This document shows positions 8,681-17,492 of a DNA stretch of 64,000 nt, piece by piece. The position numbers and the translations under genes were made by a program. The notes beneath the pieces were generated by a model. The model made no database searches, was not told the DNA's origin, and saw only the letters and a program-made list of their open reading frames with translations. Position 1 is the stretch's first letter. Each line of letters begins with the position of its first letter. This DNA comes from Cryomorphaceae bacterium (GTDB taxonomy: Bacteria; Bacteroidota; Bacteroidia; Flavobacteriales; Schleiferiaceae), in the NCBI GenBank assembly GCA_024639785.1, contig JAHEGI010000021.1:133857-197856 (forward strand), in the 5' to 3' direction.

Positions 8681-9700
8681 TCACCCAATGAGGTTCACTT
8701 CTGGCTCAAGTTGGATTCCGAATTGCTCGAAGACACTGGCTTGCACGCGTTGTGCATGTTCCCAAAGTTCTGGTCCGCTTGCGCCGCCATAGTTCACTAG
8801 GACGAGTGCTTGTTGGGTATGCATACCCACATTCCCTACGCGCTTTCCCTTCCAGCCGGCGTGTTCAATCAGCCATCCCGCTGCGACTTTGATCGTGCCG
8901 TCCGCTTGCGGGTATTGCGGTAGGCCCGGGTGGAGTTCGGCCAAGGCCGTAACTTCTTGTGCGGGTAATGCTGGATTTTTAAAGAAACTACCGGAATTCC
9001 CGAGCACTTTCGGATCGGGAAGCTTGCTTTGTCGGATGGCCATGACCGCATCCGAAATACTTTCCACAGAAGGGGCTACGCCTGTCGATGCCAAGGCATC
9101 TTGGATGGCCCCATATGAGGTTTGAAAGCGATGATCTCGCTTGGTCAAGCGGAAGGTCACAGATAGAATTACTCCCTTGCCTTTTAGTTGCTTTTTGAAC
9201 ACACTATCTCGGTAGCCAAAGCCACAATCCGCGGCATCCATCGTGCGAATTTCTTGACGTGTCCAATCAAAAAAGCGCAGGGAATCAAATGAATCAGCCA
9301 ATTCTACGCCATAGGCACCAATGTTTTGGACCGGGGCGGCACCGACGAGTCCCGGAATGAGTGACAGGTTCTGCAAGCCGCCCCAATGTGCTTGGACGCT
9401 GAATCGAACGGTTTCATGCCAGGATTCTCCTGCCGCGACCTCGAGCCACACATGGTCTTCTGTTTCGCGTACCACGGTTCGTCCCGTCCAGGCAATGCGT
9501 GCCGTCGTTCCAGGGACATCGGCACACAAGAGCATATTGCTGCCTCCGCTGAGAAGCAAAGTCTGTTTCGCTAAGCCATCCGGGTGTAGCGCATAGGCGG
9601 CCACATCGGCTTCCGATTCCAAATGCACCAAGCGCTCCGCCTTGGCGTCAATGCCAAAGGTGTTGTAGGGCGCCAAAGAGGCATTGGATTCCCAAATCAT
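8681..9700 (-). CDS. murB: UDP-N-acetylenolpyruvoylglucosamine reductase
   Basis: 339 residues, NADPH- and FAD-dependent reductase that makes UDP-N-acetylmuramate for peptidoglycan. The opening NTFGIDAKAERLV, the FAD-binding LLSGGSNMLL, GAYGVEL and GNSGSFFKNP with the catalytic Ser are characteristic. It is the longer type-I form (like E. coli) judging by length. It overlaps the upstream aminotransferase by four bases (ATGA) and has no promoter of its own. Confidence 0.95.
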   Translation of the reverse strand: MIWESNASLAPYNTFGIDAKAERLVHLESEADVAAYALHPDGLAKQTLLLSGGSNMLLCADVPGTTARIAWTGRTVVRETEDHVWLEVAAGESWHETVRFSVQAHWGGLQNLSLIPGLVGAAPVQNIGAYGVELADSFDSLRFFDWTRQEIRTMDAADCGFGYRDSVFKKQLKGKGVILSVTFRLTKRDHRFQTSYGAIQDALASTGVAPSVESISDAVMAIRQSKLPDPKVLGNSGSFFKNPALPAQEVTALAELHPGLPQYPQADGTIKVAAGWLIEHAGWKGKRVGNVGMHTQQALVLVNYGGASGPELWEHAQRVQASVFEQFGIQLEPEVNLIG

Positions 9701-10893
9701 GCGCGATGCGGATAAGCGTTTAGTCCAGCTTCTAGAGCATTCATGGCGCGCTCGAGCTCAGCCACTTCAAGTACATAAGCGATTCGGACTTGTTGTTTGC
9801 CAACCTCGGCATGGGTGTAGAATCCTGCGGCGGGGGCCATCATAACCGTTTCGCCTTGATGCTCAAAGGACTCGAGCATCCATTGGCAGAAGTGGTCTGC
9901 ATCTTGGACAGGCAATTTTGCTACGGCATAGAAGGCGCCAGACGGCTTAGGGCAGAAAACCCCTGGGATGGCATTCAAACGCCCAATCACGTAATCGCGG
10001 CGGGTGCAATACTCTTTATTGACCTCTAGAAAGTAGCTATCCGGTGTTTCCAAAGCGGCTTCTGCGGCCATTTGTTCAAAGGTGGGAGGGGAGAGACGCG
10101 CCTGGGCGAACTTCATCGCTGCCGCCATAAAGGCTTCATTTTTCGATGCAAGCAAACCAATCCGCGCGCCGCACATGCTGTAACGTTTGGAGACCGAATC
10201 AATGAGGACCGCATGTTGTTCCATACCCGCTAGATTGAGGACAGAGGTGTGCGTTGCTCCATCGTAGGTGAACTCGCGATATACTTCATCAGCAACCACA
10301 TAGAGATCATGCTTTAAAGCCATGTCGCGCACTTGCTCTAACTCATTTCGGTCGTACAGTTTCCCGGTAGGATTGCCTGGATTGCACAGAAGGATAGCTT
10401 TGGTCTTCGGGGTGATTAAAGCTTCGAGGTCGGACATCGGAGGTAAGGCAAAGCCATCTTCAATCCGACTCAACACAGGGACCACGACGGCTCCCGTCGC
10501 GGTGGCGAAGCCTAAATAATTGGCATAATAAGGCTCTGGAATGATGATCTCGTCGCCCGGATCCACAATGCTACCCATAGCGATGGCTAGCGCTTCGGAT
10601 CCGCCCGTGGTGACGATCATATCGGAGGCACTCAGGGCGATGCCATGTTTTTCATAATAACCAACAAGTTTCTCTCGGTAACTCGCGAATCCCGCAGAAT
10701 GTGAATAAGCAAGCACGGTGACTTCATGCCGTTTCAGTGCATCCATTGCCACTACTGGGCTTGGAATGTCTGGCTGACCAATGTTGAGGAAGTGCACTTT
10801 GACTCCCTTTTTCTGGGCGCCTTCGGCGTAGGGTACTAATTTCCGAATCGGAGAGGCGGGCATCGATTGACCGCGGGAAGAGACGTTGGGCAT
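9697..10893 (-). CDS. PLP-dependent aminotransferase, class I/II
   Basis: 398 residues of the aspartate-aminotransferase fold type I. The PLP lysine is in DSVSKRYSMCGARIG, the conserved Asn/Pro-Gly segment is CNPGNPTGKLY, and YANY and VADEVYREF are also visible. The N-terminus (RGQSMPASPIRKLVPYA) matches a family common in Bacteroidota and archaea-like aminotransferases whose substrate is not fixed by sequence. A weak box GAAATTTG ends four bases before the ATG. It is co-transcribed with murB; I see no functional reason for the pairing. Confidence 0.85.
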   Translation of the reverse strand: MPNVSSRGQSMPASPIRKLVPYAEGAQKKGVKVHFLNIGQPDIPSPVVAMDALKRHEVTVLAYSHSAGFASYREKLVGYYEKHGIALSASDMIVTTGGSEALAIAMGSIVDPGDEIIIPEPYYANYLGFATATGAVVVPVLSRIEDGFALPPMSDLEALITPKTKAILLCNPGNPTGKLYDRNELEQVRDMALKHDLYVVADEVYREFTYDGATHTSVLNLAGMEQHAVLIDSVSKRYSMCGARIGLLASKNEAFMAAAMKFAQARLSPPTFEQMAAEAALETPDSYFLEVNKEYCTRRDYVIGRLNAIPGVFCPKPSGAFYAVAKLPVQDADHFCQWMLESFEHQGETVMMAPAAGFYTHAEVGKQQVRIAYVLEVAELERAMNALEAGLNAYPHRA

Positions 10894-10907
10894 GGCGCAA
10901 ATTTCAA

Positions 10908-10936
10908 CAAAAAACCCGCTGCTTTCGCAGCGGGTT
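10908..10936 (-). terminator. Intrinsic terminator of the DUF1573 gene
   Basis: AACCCGCTGC / GCAGCGGGTT stem (10 pairs, GAAA loop on the minus strand) followed on the minus strand by a T-run. It separates the DUF1573 gene from the aminotransferase. Confidence 0.85.
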
Positions 10937-10963
10937 GCTTAGATTCAACGTGATGACGCCGAA

Positions 10964-11410
10964 TTACTTAGAAACTTTGGAAGTGCCTGTGGTTGTATTC
11001 ACTGGAGCGGTAGTCGTCGCGGCTGGCGCAAGAATCTCTCCTTTGATGGTCAATACTTCGGTAGCATTGGACGCGTTGCTTTGCACGGTCACCGTCTTTT
11101 GGAAGCGACCAACCCGGCGGGTATCATACTTCACCTTAATCGCTGCCGTAGCGCCTGGGGCAATGGGAGTGCGTGGCCACTGAGGTACCGTACAACCGCA
11201 AGAACCGACACAGTTAGAGATGATTAAAGGCTCTTTGCCGTTGTTCTTAAAAGTGAATTCACGCTCGCCATTGGCATCTTTTTCAAGTTTACCATAGTCG
11301 ATTGTTTTGTTCTCAAACGCAATATTTGCAGCGTTGGGATTAGCTTCTTGGGCATACATGGCCAGGCTGGAAGCAAATACCAGAGCGGCGGTGGCGAAGA
11401 AATTTTTCAT
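10964..11410 (-). CDS. DUF1573 secreted protein
   Basis: 148 residues. A signal peptide (MKNFFATAALVFASSLAMYAQ) precedes a single immunoglobulin-like DUF1573 domain with the hallmark GSCGCTVPQWP. The C-terminus is a Thr/Ala-rich linker. The family is abundant in Bacteroidota and is thought to be periplasmic or surface exposed; no activity is established. The ATG at 11410 is chosen for the signal peptide. Own promoter and terminator, so monocistronic. Confidence 0.85.
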   Translation of the reverse strand: MKNFFATAALVFASSLAMYAQEANPNAANIAFENKTIDYGKLEKDANGEREFTFKNNGKEPLIISNCVGSCGCTVPQWPRTPIAPGATAAIKVKYDTRRVGRFQKTVTVQSNASNATEVLTIKGEILAPAATTTAPVNTTTGTSKVSK

Positions 11411-11445
11411 GGCTTTTATGCTTGAATATTGTTTGACATGGACGG

Positions 11446-11475
11446 CAAATGTAACCGCCAATTTGGTTACTGCAA
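11446..11475 (-). promoter_or_regulatory. Promoter of the DUF1573 gene
   Basis: TTG at 11473-11475, a 19-base spacer and TACATTTG at 11446-11453. The leader before the ATG is about 30 bases. Its -33 element abuts the position expected for the divergent valS -33. Confidence 0.7.
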
Positions 11476-11491
11476 AAAAAGTGCCAACTCC

Positions 11492-11499
11492 TACCTTTG
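11492..11499 (+). promoter_or_regulatory. -7 box of valS
   Basis: TACCTTTG ends six bases before the valS ATG. CTG (11470-11472) stands where the -33 TTG is expected with a 19-base spacer. Confidence 0.55.
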
Positions 11500-11505
11500 C
11501 GCTCT

Positions 11506-14118
11506 ATGGAAATTGCCTCAAAATATGCTCCCGGTCAGGTAGAGCGACAATGGTATACTCGTTGGATGGATGGAAAAGCATTTTCGTCTACGCCCGATGC
11601 TCGACCCGCCTATACCATTGTCATTCCGCCACCGAATGTGACAGGCGTCCTCCACATGGGGCACATGCTCAACAACACCATTCAAGATGTCTTGATTCGA
11701 CGCGCCCGGATGCGCGGCTACAATGCCTGCTGGGTCCCCGGCACAGACCATGCCTCCATTGCCACGGAAGCCAAGGTGGTTCAGAAGTTACGCGAATCCG
11801 GAATTAAGAAGTCGGATCTAAGTCGAGCGGCTTTCCTTGAGCATGCCTGGGAGTGGACCCACAAGCACGGAGGAATTATTCTGGAGCAGCTCAAGACCTT
11901 GGGCGCTTCCTGTGATTGGGATCGTACGGCATTCACCATGGATGAAACGCGCAGCCAAAGTGTTTTAAAAGTTTTTGTTGATCTCCACGAAAAGGGACAT
12001 ATCTATCGCGGTCAACGCATGGTCCACTGGGATCCAGAGGCAAAGACCTCGTTGAGCGACGAAGAAGTGTTGCACAAAGACGTACAAGCGAAGCTGTATT
12101 ACGTGCGCTACGAAGTCGTAGAGACTCCAGGAACCTACCTGACGGTAGCCACTTCGCGCCCGGAAACCATCATGGCCGACCGCGCCATTGCGATCAACCC
12201 GAAAGACGAGCGCTACACGGCACTGCATGGCTTGCATGTTCGGGTCCCCCTGGGAGGGATGGAGATTCCCATCATCACGGACGAGTATGTGACGCCGGAT
12301 TTTGGCACGGGCTGCTTGAAAGTGACGCCTGCGCACGACTGGAATGATTTCGCGATTGGCCAGAAGCATGGCCTCGATGTAATTGATGTTTTGAACGAGG
12401 ATGGCACCTTGAACGAACACGGCCTGGAATGGGCAGGTATGGATCGCTTTGCCGCCAGAAAAGCCACTGCAGCTTACCTGGAAGAACGCGGCGATTTGGT
12501 CAAGGTTGAAACCTATGCCTCCACCGTGGGAACTTCTGAGCGCACCGGAGCGGTCGTCGAGCCTCGTTTGTCCCTTCAATGGTGGATTCGCATGCCGGAG
12601 TTAGCCAAGCCTGCCTTGGACGCGGTAATGAGCGATGAGATTCAGCTCATCCCGGAAAAATTTAAGAATACCTACCGCCACTGGATGGAAAATGTCAAGG
12701 ACTGGTGCATCTCGCGCCAACTTTGGTGGGGCCACCAGATTCCCGCATACTTCTTCGGGGAAGGCGAAGCGGACTTTGTCGTGGCATTAACGATCGAAGA
12801 AGCGTTGGAAAAGGCGCGCAAGGCGTCAGGTAACTCGGGGCTCCAAGCAAGCGATTTGCGCCAAGACGAAGATTGTTTGGACACTTGGTTCTCGAGTTGG
12901 TTATGGCCTATATCGGTATTTGACGGAATCAATCACCCCAATAACCCCGAACTCGACTATTACTATCCCACCCAAGACCTCGTGACGGCCCCCGAAATTC
13001 TGTTTTTCTGGGTTGCGCGCATGGCGATGGCGGGCTACGAATACACGGGTAAAAAACCCTTTGAAACAGTCTACCTCACGGGCATTGTCCGCGACAAGCA
13101 GGGCCGCAAAATGTCCAAGTCCCTCGGTAATTCTCCCGATCCACTGACCTTGATTGAGCACTATGGAGCGGATGGGGTGCGCATGGGTATGCTCATGAGT
13201 TCCCCTGCCGGAAACGACCTACCTTTTGATGAAGACCTCTGCCTTCAAGGCCGAAACTTCTCCAATAAGGTCTGGAACGCCCTACGCCTGGTCAAGGGCT
13301 GGGAAGCGGGTGACGTGGAAGTCGATGCGGCCTCTGAGTGGGCGATGACCTGGTTTGAGCAGGTGCTCTCGGAAACCCTCACACACCTTGAAGATGACTT
13401 CCAGAAGTACCGCCTATCGGATGCGCTGATGCGATTGTACAAGTTGATTTGGGATGATTTCTGCTCCTGGTACCTCGAAATGGTCAAGCCTGCCTACGGT
13501 GAGCCCATTGCGGCACCCGTTCTCGCGAAGACCCTGGATTTCTTTGAGGCGCTCATGAAGGCCTTACATCCCTTTATGCCTTTCATCACGGAGGAGGTTT
13601 GGCACGTGTTGCGCGAGGTGGATTCGGACGACTTCTTGAACTTGCAAGCTTGGCCTGAACCCGGCACCGCCGACCGAGACCAACTCGCGGCATTCGCGCA
13701 TGTGGAAGAACTCATTGTGGCCCTGCGCAACGTTCGCAAGGAGCGCAATCTATCCTTCAAACAGCCCATGGACCTTCGCTTTAAGGGCGATGCGCCCTCC
13801 GGTTTGGCTGTGGTGGAGAAACTGGTAAATGCCCCCGGCGCTTGCGCTGAGGTGCCCGAAGGCGCCTTGGCGCTTCTCGCAGGTACCCGCGAGTACTTCC
13901 TCGTTTTCTCTGCGGAGGAGTCGGCCTTGAGCGACGAAGATCGCGCCCAAATTGAAAAGGACATCGCCTACTACACGGGTTTCATTGCTTCTATCGAAAA
14001 GAAACTAAGCAATCCAGGCTTCGTCAACAATGCCCCTCCTGCGGTCATTGAGATCGAACGCAAAAAGGTCAGCGACAGCCAGGCTAAATTGTCGGCGTTG
14101 CAGGCACGTTTGGGCTAG
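11506..14118 (+). CDS. valS: Valine--tRNA ligase
   Basis: 870 residues, class I aminoacyl-tRNA synthetase. Signature HMGH in [14 protein letters not shown] loop in [10 protein letters not shown], the editing domain (about residues 190-340) and a C-terminal coiled coil ending the protein. ATG 11506 is preferred over the in-frame TTG at 11497, because that TTG lies within the promoter box. The gene ends in the intergenic repeat region described at 14119. Confidence 0.97.
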   Translation: MEIASKYAPGQVERQWYTRWMDGKAFSSTPDARPAYTIVIPPPNVTGVLHMGHMLNNTIQDVLIRRARMRGYNACWVPGTDHASIATEAKVVQKLRESGIKKSDLSRAAFLEHAWEWTHKHGGIILEQLKTLGASCDWDRTAFTMDETRSQSVLKVFVDLHEKGHIYRGQRMVHWDPEAKTSLSDEEVLHKDVQAKLYYVRYEVVETPGTYLTVATSRPETIMADRAIAINPKDERYTALHGLHVRVPLGGMEIPIITDEYVTPDFGTGCLKVTPAHDWNDFAIGQKHGLDVIDVLNEDGTLNEHGLEWAGMDRFAARKATAAYLEERGDLVKVETYASTVGTSERTGAVVEPRLSLQWWIRMPELAKPALDAVMSDEIQLIPEKFKNTYRHWMENVKDWCISRQLWWGHQIPAYFFGEGEADFVVALTIEEALEKARKASGNSGLQASDLRQDEDCLDTWFSSWLWPISVFDGINHPNNPELDYYYPTQDLVTAPEILFFWVARMAMAGYEYTGKKPFETVYLTGIVRDKQGRKMSKSLGNSPDPLTLIEHYGADGVRMGMLMSSPAGNDLPFDEDLCLQGRNFSNKVWNALRLVKGWEAGDVEVDAASEWAMTWFEQVLSETLTHLEDDFQKYRLSDALMRLYKLIWDDFCSWYLEMVKPAYGEPIAAPVLAKTLDFFEALMKALHPFMPFITEEVWHVLREVDSDDFLNLQAWPEPGTADRDQLAAFAHVEELIVALRNVRKERNLSFKQPMDLRFKGDAPSGLAVVEKLVNAPGACAEVPEGALALLAGTREYFLVFSAEESALSDEDRAQIEKDIAYYTGFIASIEKKLSNPGFVNNAPPAVIEIERKKVSDSQAKLSALQARLG

Positions 14119-14280
14119 GAAGCGCCCGCGGCGCGTTGGGAAGCTAGGTAACTCGGGCTTTGCCCTCGCGCTAGGAAGCTAGAGAGCTAGGGTGAATCAT
14201 GCATCCTAACCAACAAACGAAAAAACCAACAAACCGAGGGGGCGCGCAGCGCCCCCTTAAACCCTTAAACCTTTAAACCT
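14119..14280. repeat. Intergenic region of short repeated words between convergent valS and rlmB
   Basis: 162 gene-free bases built of repeats: GCTAG five times from the valS stop (14114, 14143, 14170, 14178, 14186), including a direct repeat GCTAGGAAGC (14114 and 14170); ACCAACAAAC twice (14209 and 14225); and the imperfect tandem TTAAACCC/TTAAACC/TTTAAACC/TCTAACC from 14257 into the rlmB stop. Between the last two lies a GC hairpin. No open reading frame is evident. Confidence 0.7.
14237..14257. terminator. GC hairpin between convergent genes, possible two-way terminator
   Basis: AGGGGGCGC / GCGCCCCCT with a GCA loop. There is no clean T-run on the plus strand; the minus strand continues into a T-rich stretch. 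It is placed where both valS and rlmB would need to stop. Confidence 0.5.
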
Positions 14281-15006
14281 CTAACCGCGCTGCCGCAGCA
14301 CCTCATACAAGGCCATTCCAGCGGCTACAGATACGTTGAGGGAACCGAGCTCGCCCACCGTTGGGATTTTGGCGTGCGTTCGGCAGCCCTTCCACACAGC
14401 AGGGGAAATGCCATCCTCTTCAGAGCCCAATACGAGCGCCACGGGAAGGGTAAAGTCGGCTTCGGCGAGGAGGGAATCGCCTTTTTCGGTGCAGCCTACA
14501 ATCGAGAGGCCGCTATTTTCGAGATCCGCCAGGGCGTGTGAAAGATTCTTTACCCGGCAAATAGGTAGACGGAGCATGGCGCCGGCGGAGGATTTGACGG
14601 CGTCCGCGTTCATGGGGGCAGATTGTTGCTCGGGGATGACCAGGGCATGCGCGCCACAGCATTCAGCACTGCGGGCGATAGCTCCCACATTGCGGACATC
14701 GGTGACGCGGTCGAGCACTACGATGAGCGGCGTTTCACCCCGTTCGTAGCAGGCGCCTACGACATGGTCTAATTCGGCAAAACTGACCGCGCTGAGGAAG
14801 GCGATGACGCCTTGGTGGTTCTTTTTAGTGAGGCGCTGCAGTTTTTCGACGGGGACAAATTTGACATGGATTCCGCGGGCTTTCGCGGCCTCCAGCACGG
14901 GATCCACCGAGTCTTGACGTCCTCGCGTGACAAAAATGCGGTCTACTTCTTGGCCCGATTCGAGCGCTTCAAGCACGGGGTGCACCCCGTAAATCATGCC
15001 TTCCAT
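14281..15006 (-). CDS. rlmB: 23S rRNA (guanosine-2'-O-)-methyltransferase RlmB family
   Basis: 241 residues, SPOUT (knotted) methyltransferase with an N-terminal L30e-like domain (about 1-80). Motifs: IVVLDRVTDVRNVGAIARSAE start of the catalytic domain, VLGSEEDGI and the C-terminal LNVSVAAGMALYE. RlmB methylates G2251 of 23S rRNA. The ATG directly follows the rmuC stop (TAA ATG), so translation is coupled. Confidence 0.9.
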   Translation of the reverse strand: MEGMIYGVHPVLEALESGQEVDRIFVTRGRQDSVDPVLEAAKARGIHVKFVPVEKLQRLTKKNHQGVIAFLSAVSFAELDHVVGACYERGETPLIVVLDRVTDVRNVGAIARSAECCGAHALVIPEQQSAPMNADAVKSSAGAMLRLPICRVKNLSHALADLENSGLSIVGCTEKGDSLLAEADFTLPVALVLGSEEDGISPAVWKGCRTHAKIPTVGELGSLNVSVAAGMALYEVLRQRG

Positions 15007-16272
15007 TTAACTAGGGGTATCGGTGGATTCTTCCTCGGAGGGGGCGGCATCCATGGCGCGATCCACGAGGTTGGGATGCACCGTTTTACTGTTTTTGAGG
15101 CCAAGTACCCGCAGGTTCTCGGTGCGTCGTACAAGATTGCCCTTTCCTTCCACGAGCATTTTCATGCTGTTTTCATAACTCCGCTTGGCGGTATCCATTT
15201 GGCTTCCCACCTTGATCAATTCCTCTGAGAAGCCCACAAATTTGTCGTAGAGGTCGGAGGCTTGACGGATGATTTCCTGAACATTGGCATTCTGACGTTC
15301 CTGGCGCCAGAGGGTGCCGACGGTACGCAGGGTGGACCATAGGCTCGTGGCGCTCACTAAGGCAATGTTCTTGTCGAAGGCTTCCTGGTAGAGGCCGGGT
15401 TCGGCCTGTAACGCCACCGAATAAGCGCCTTCAATGGGTACAAAAAGGATGACAAAATCTAAGGAAACCCCGTAGAGGTTCTGGTAGTTCTTTTCGCTGA
15501 GCCCGCGAATGTGGTTCTTTAACGATTGAATGTGTTCCTTCAATGCCACGGCCTGTTCTTCCGGATTATCGGCATTGACAAAACGCTCATAGGCCACTAG
15601 CGAAACCTTGGAGTCTATGATAATATTTTTACTCTCAGGTAGGTGCAATACCACATCCGGTTGGAAGCGTTTCCCATCCTCCGTGGTGACACTTTCTTGG
15701 ACTGAGTATTCTTGACCCTTTGTTAATCCGGTTCGTTCCAAAAGCCGCTCAAGGACCATTTCGCCCCAGTTGCCTTGCATTTTTACGTCGCCGCGCAGGG
15801 CCTTGGTCAATTGATTGGCTTCGTTCTTCAGTTTTTCGTTTTGCTCGACCAGTTTGGTTACCTCGGTCTTTAATTCAATCCGTTCTTTTTGCCCTTTATC
15901 ATGGCTTTCCTGCACGCGCTGGCCGAAGATGTCTAATTTCTCCCGGAAGGGGGCTAGAATGACCGAAAGTTGAGCCGAATTTGCTTCTTTCATTTGCTTC
16001 TGAAGCGCCTCGGTCTGCGCTTGCAGCGCCTCATGGGCCATGAGCTTAAACTCCTGACTCATTTGTTCTTTTTGTCCCTCGAGCTGGTTTAAACGCTCTT
16101 GCAACCGTGCCCCTTCAATTTCTGCGGCGCGCAGGGCCTCCTCGAGTTCACGGATACGAAGTTGCAAGGCGCTGGACCCATCGCTCTCCCCTTTTTGGCG
16201 TTGCAACCAAACCAGATAAACCGAAGCAGCCGCAGCCACCGCAAGAAGTACAAGAATGAGGGTATTGGTCAT
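15007..16272 (-). CDS. rmuC: DNA recombination protein RmuC family
   Basis: 421 residues: an N-terminal membrane anchor (MTNTLILVLLAVAAAASVY), a long coiled coil (about 30-150) and the RmuC endonuclease-like domain with GNWGEMVLERLLE and NIIIDSKVSLVAYE. The family limits sequence inversions in E. coli; the mechanism is not settled. Start 16272 is chosen because it overlaps the ung TGA (ATGA). A longer in-frame start exists but would run 30 bases into ung. Confidence 0.9.
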   Translation of the reverse strand: MTNTLILVLLAVAAAASVYLVWLQRQKGESDGSSALQLRIRELEEALRAAEIEGARLQERLNQLEGQKEQMSQEFKLMAHEALQAQTEALQKQMKEANSAQLSVILAPFREKLDIFGQRVQESHDKGQKERIELKTEVTKLVEQNEKLKNEANQLTKALRGDVKMQGNWGEMVLERLLERTGLTKGQEYSVQESVTTEDGKRFQPDVVLHLPESKNIIIDSKVSLVAYERFVNADNPEEQAVALKEHIQSLKNHIRGLSEKNYQNLYGVSLDFVILFVPIEGAYSVALQAEPGLYQEAFDKNIALVSATSLWSTLRTVGTLWRQERQNANVQEIIRQASDLYDKFVGFSEELIKVGSQMDTAKRSYENSMKMLVEGKGNLVRRTENLRVLGLKNSKTVHPNLVDRAMDAAPSEEESTDTPS

Positions 16273-16961
16273 GTGATCAAAGGTAAGCCCTCCAAGCACC
16301 AGTTGATGGGTTCAAGGCCTTGAGCTTGGAAGAATTGATTCGTTTTTGAAAAGGGTTTGGAGCCAAAAAACCCCCGATAAGCCCCCAGGGGAGAGGGGTG
16401 GGCGCTGCGTAGAATCACATGCCGCTCCGTCGGTAGCGAGGCTCCTACTTTTTGGGCGTCATTCCCCCAAAGCCAAAATGCTCTTGCACCCGGACGCGTC
16501 GCCAGATGGCTGAGAATGGCCTGAATCATGGGACCATAGGGCAAATCTCGATGGCTGCCTGCAGAACCGGCGCGCACACTTAAGGAGGTATTTAGCAGGA
16601 GGACCCCTTCGTTCTTCCAAGGCGTCAAATCTCCGCTGACAGGCATGGCAAAGCCGGTGTCATGATGGTATTCCTTAAAAATATTCCTCAGAGAGGGAGG
16701 GATTTTTTGTCCCTGTGGGACCGAAAAAGCGAGTCCATTGGCTTGATGCTCCCCGTGGTAGGGGTCTTGTCCCAAGATCACTACGCGTACCTGATCGGGG
16801 CGCAGTCCATCCAATGCGGCCCACAATTGATGGGCTGGAGGGTAGCAGGTCTCCGAATTATACCGATCCTGAATTTCCGCTATGACCTCCCTCCATTGGC
16901 CTTCGGGAAAGCTTTGTTCGAGGATGTTTTTCCATGACTCGGGAGGAGGAGGGAGCTGCAT
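16269..16961 (-). CDS. ung: Uracil-DNA glycosylase
   Basis: 230 residues, family 1 UDG that removes uracil from DNA. Water-activating motif GQDPYHG with Asp66, and the DNA-intercalating loop HPSPLGAYRGF. The ATG at 16961 (MQLPPPPESW) gives the usual family length; an upstream in-frame extension of 68 codons has no family counterpart and overlaps the divergent small gene. It heads an ung-rmuC-rlmB operon of DNA/RNA maintenance genes. Confidence 0.95.
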   Translation of the reverse strand: MQLPPPPESWKNILEQSFPEGQWREVIAEIQDRYNSETCYPPAHQLWAALDGLRPDQVRVVILGQDPYHGEHQANGLAFSVPQGQKIPPSLRNIFKEYHHDTGFAMPVSGDLTPWKNEGVLLLNTSLSVRAGSAGSHRDLPYGPMIQAILSHLATRPGARAFWLWGNDAQKVGASLPTERHVILRSAHPSPLGAYRGFFGSKPFSKTNQFFQAQGLEPINWCLEGLPLIT

Positions 16962-16974
16962 ACTGCGAAAGTCG

Positions 16975-16982
16975 TACTTTTG
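16975..16982 (+). promoter_or_regulatory. -7 box upstream of the tiny lipoprotein gene
   Basis: TACTTTTG fits TAnnTTTG and ends 15 bases before the ATG at 16998. No TTG at the -33 position. Confidence 0.4.
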
Positions 16983-16997
16983 AACAAATTCCTTGGA

Positions 16998-17126
16998 ATG
17001 AAACGTGTACTTGCTTTTGCCCTCGTGTTGTTGTTTGTAGTAGGCTTGGCCTCTTGCGGATCTGCGGAAAAGTGCCCTGCCTTCATCGGTGCGGTGCCCG
17101 GAGGTGCTCCAACACATACGGCATAA
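16998..17126 (+). CDS. Tiny lipoprotein, 42 residues
   Basis: MKR, a hydrophobic core (VLAFALVLLFVVG), lipobox LASC with Cys20, then a mature peptide of only about 23 residues containing a second Cys26 in EKCPAF and a Gly/Pro-rich end. The signal peptide is textbook, so I believe it is real despite its size. The stop codon TAA is followed immediately by the ytxJ ATG, and a -7 box precedes it, so it is the first gene of a ytxJ-lipA transcript. Very short lipoproteins with a C-x-A-(Y/F) motif just after the lipobox are something I associate with Bacteroidota, but I know no function. Confidence 0.7.
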   Translation: MKRVLAFALVLLFVVGLASCGSAEKCPAFIGAVPGGAPTHTA

Positions 17127-17483
17127 ATGAATTGGACCGTCCTCGAAGGGGCGGCGGAATTGCATGCCTTAGAGGCAGCCTCGGGAGACCGGGGCTTCTT
17201 GGTTTTCAAGCATAGCACCCGCTGTCCTATTTCGAGTCAAGCTCAGCTATCCCTTCAGCGATGGGAAGCCAAAGCGGATGCCCCCGCGATCTACCTTCTG
17301 TATGTGGTAGAAAATCGGGCCCTGTCCCTCGATTTAGCCGATCGTTGGGGCGTTTGGCATGAGAGTCCCCAGCTGCTTTGGTGGCGTCAGGGATCGGTCC
17401 AAAGGCACTGTAGTCATTTCGAGGTGCGAGGCACCACCCTGGATGCTTGGCTAGAGGAAACAAAAACGTCCGCCTGCGGTTAA
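17127..17483 (+). CDS. ytxJ: Bacillithiol-system monothiol bacilliredoxin-like YtxJ
   Basis: 118 residues, thioredoxin-fold protein of the YtxJ/DUF2847 family. The single-cysteine active site is STRCPIS (Cys33), the family hallmark CPIS. These proteins are predicted to remove or exchange bacillithiol on protein thiols. Its presence agrees with bshB1 at 59174. It starts directly at the stop of the tiny lipoprotein and is followed by lipA after nine bases. Confidence 0.85.
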   Translation: MNWTVLEGAAELHALEAASGDRGFLVFKHSTRCPISSQAQLSLQRWEAKADAPAIYLLYVVENRALSLDLADRWGVWHESPQLLWWRQGSVQRHCSHFEVRGTTLDAWLEETKTSACG

Positions 17484-17492
17484 TATAGCTCC

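Noticed and set aside
16961-17165. Longer N-terminus for uracil-DNA glycosylase
   Set aside because: The extra 68 codons overlap the divergent lipoprotein and ytxJ start and have no family counterpart.
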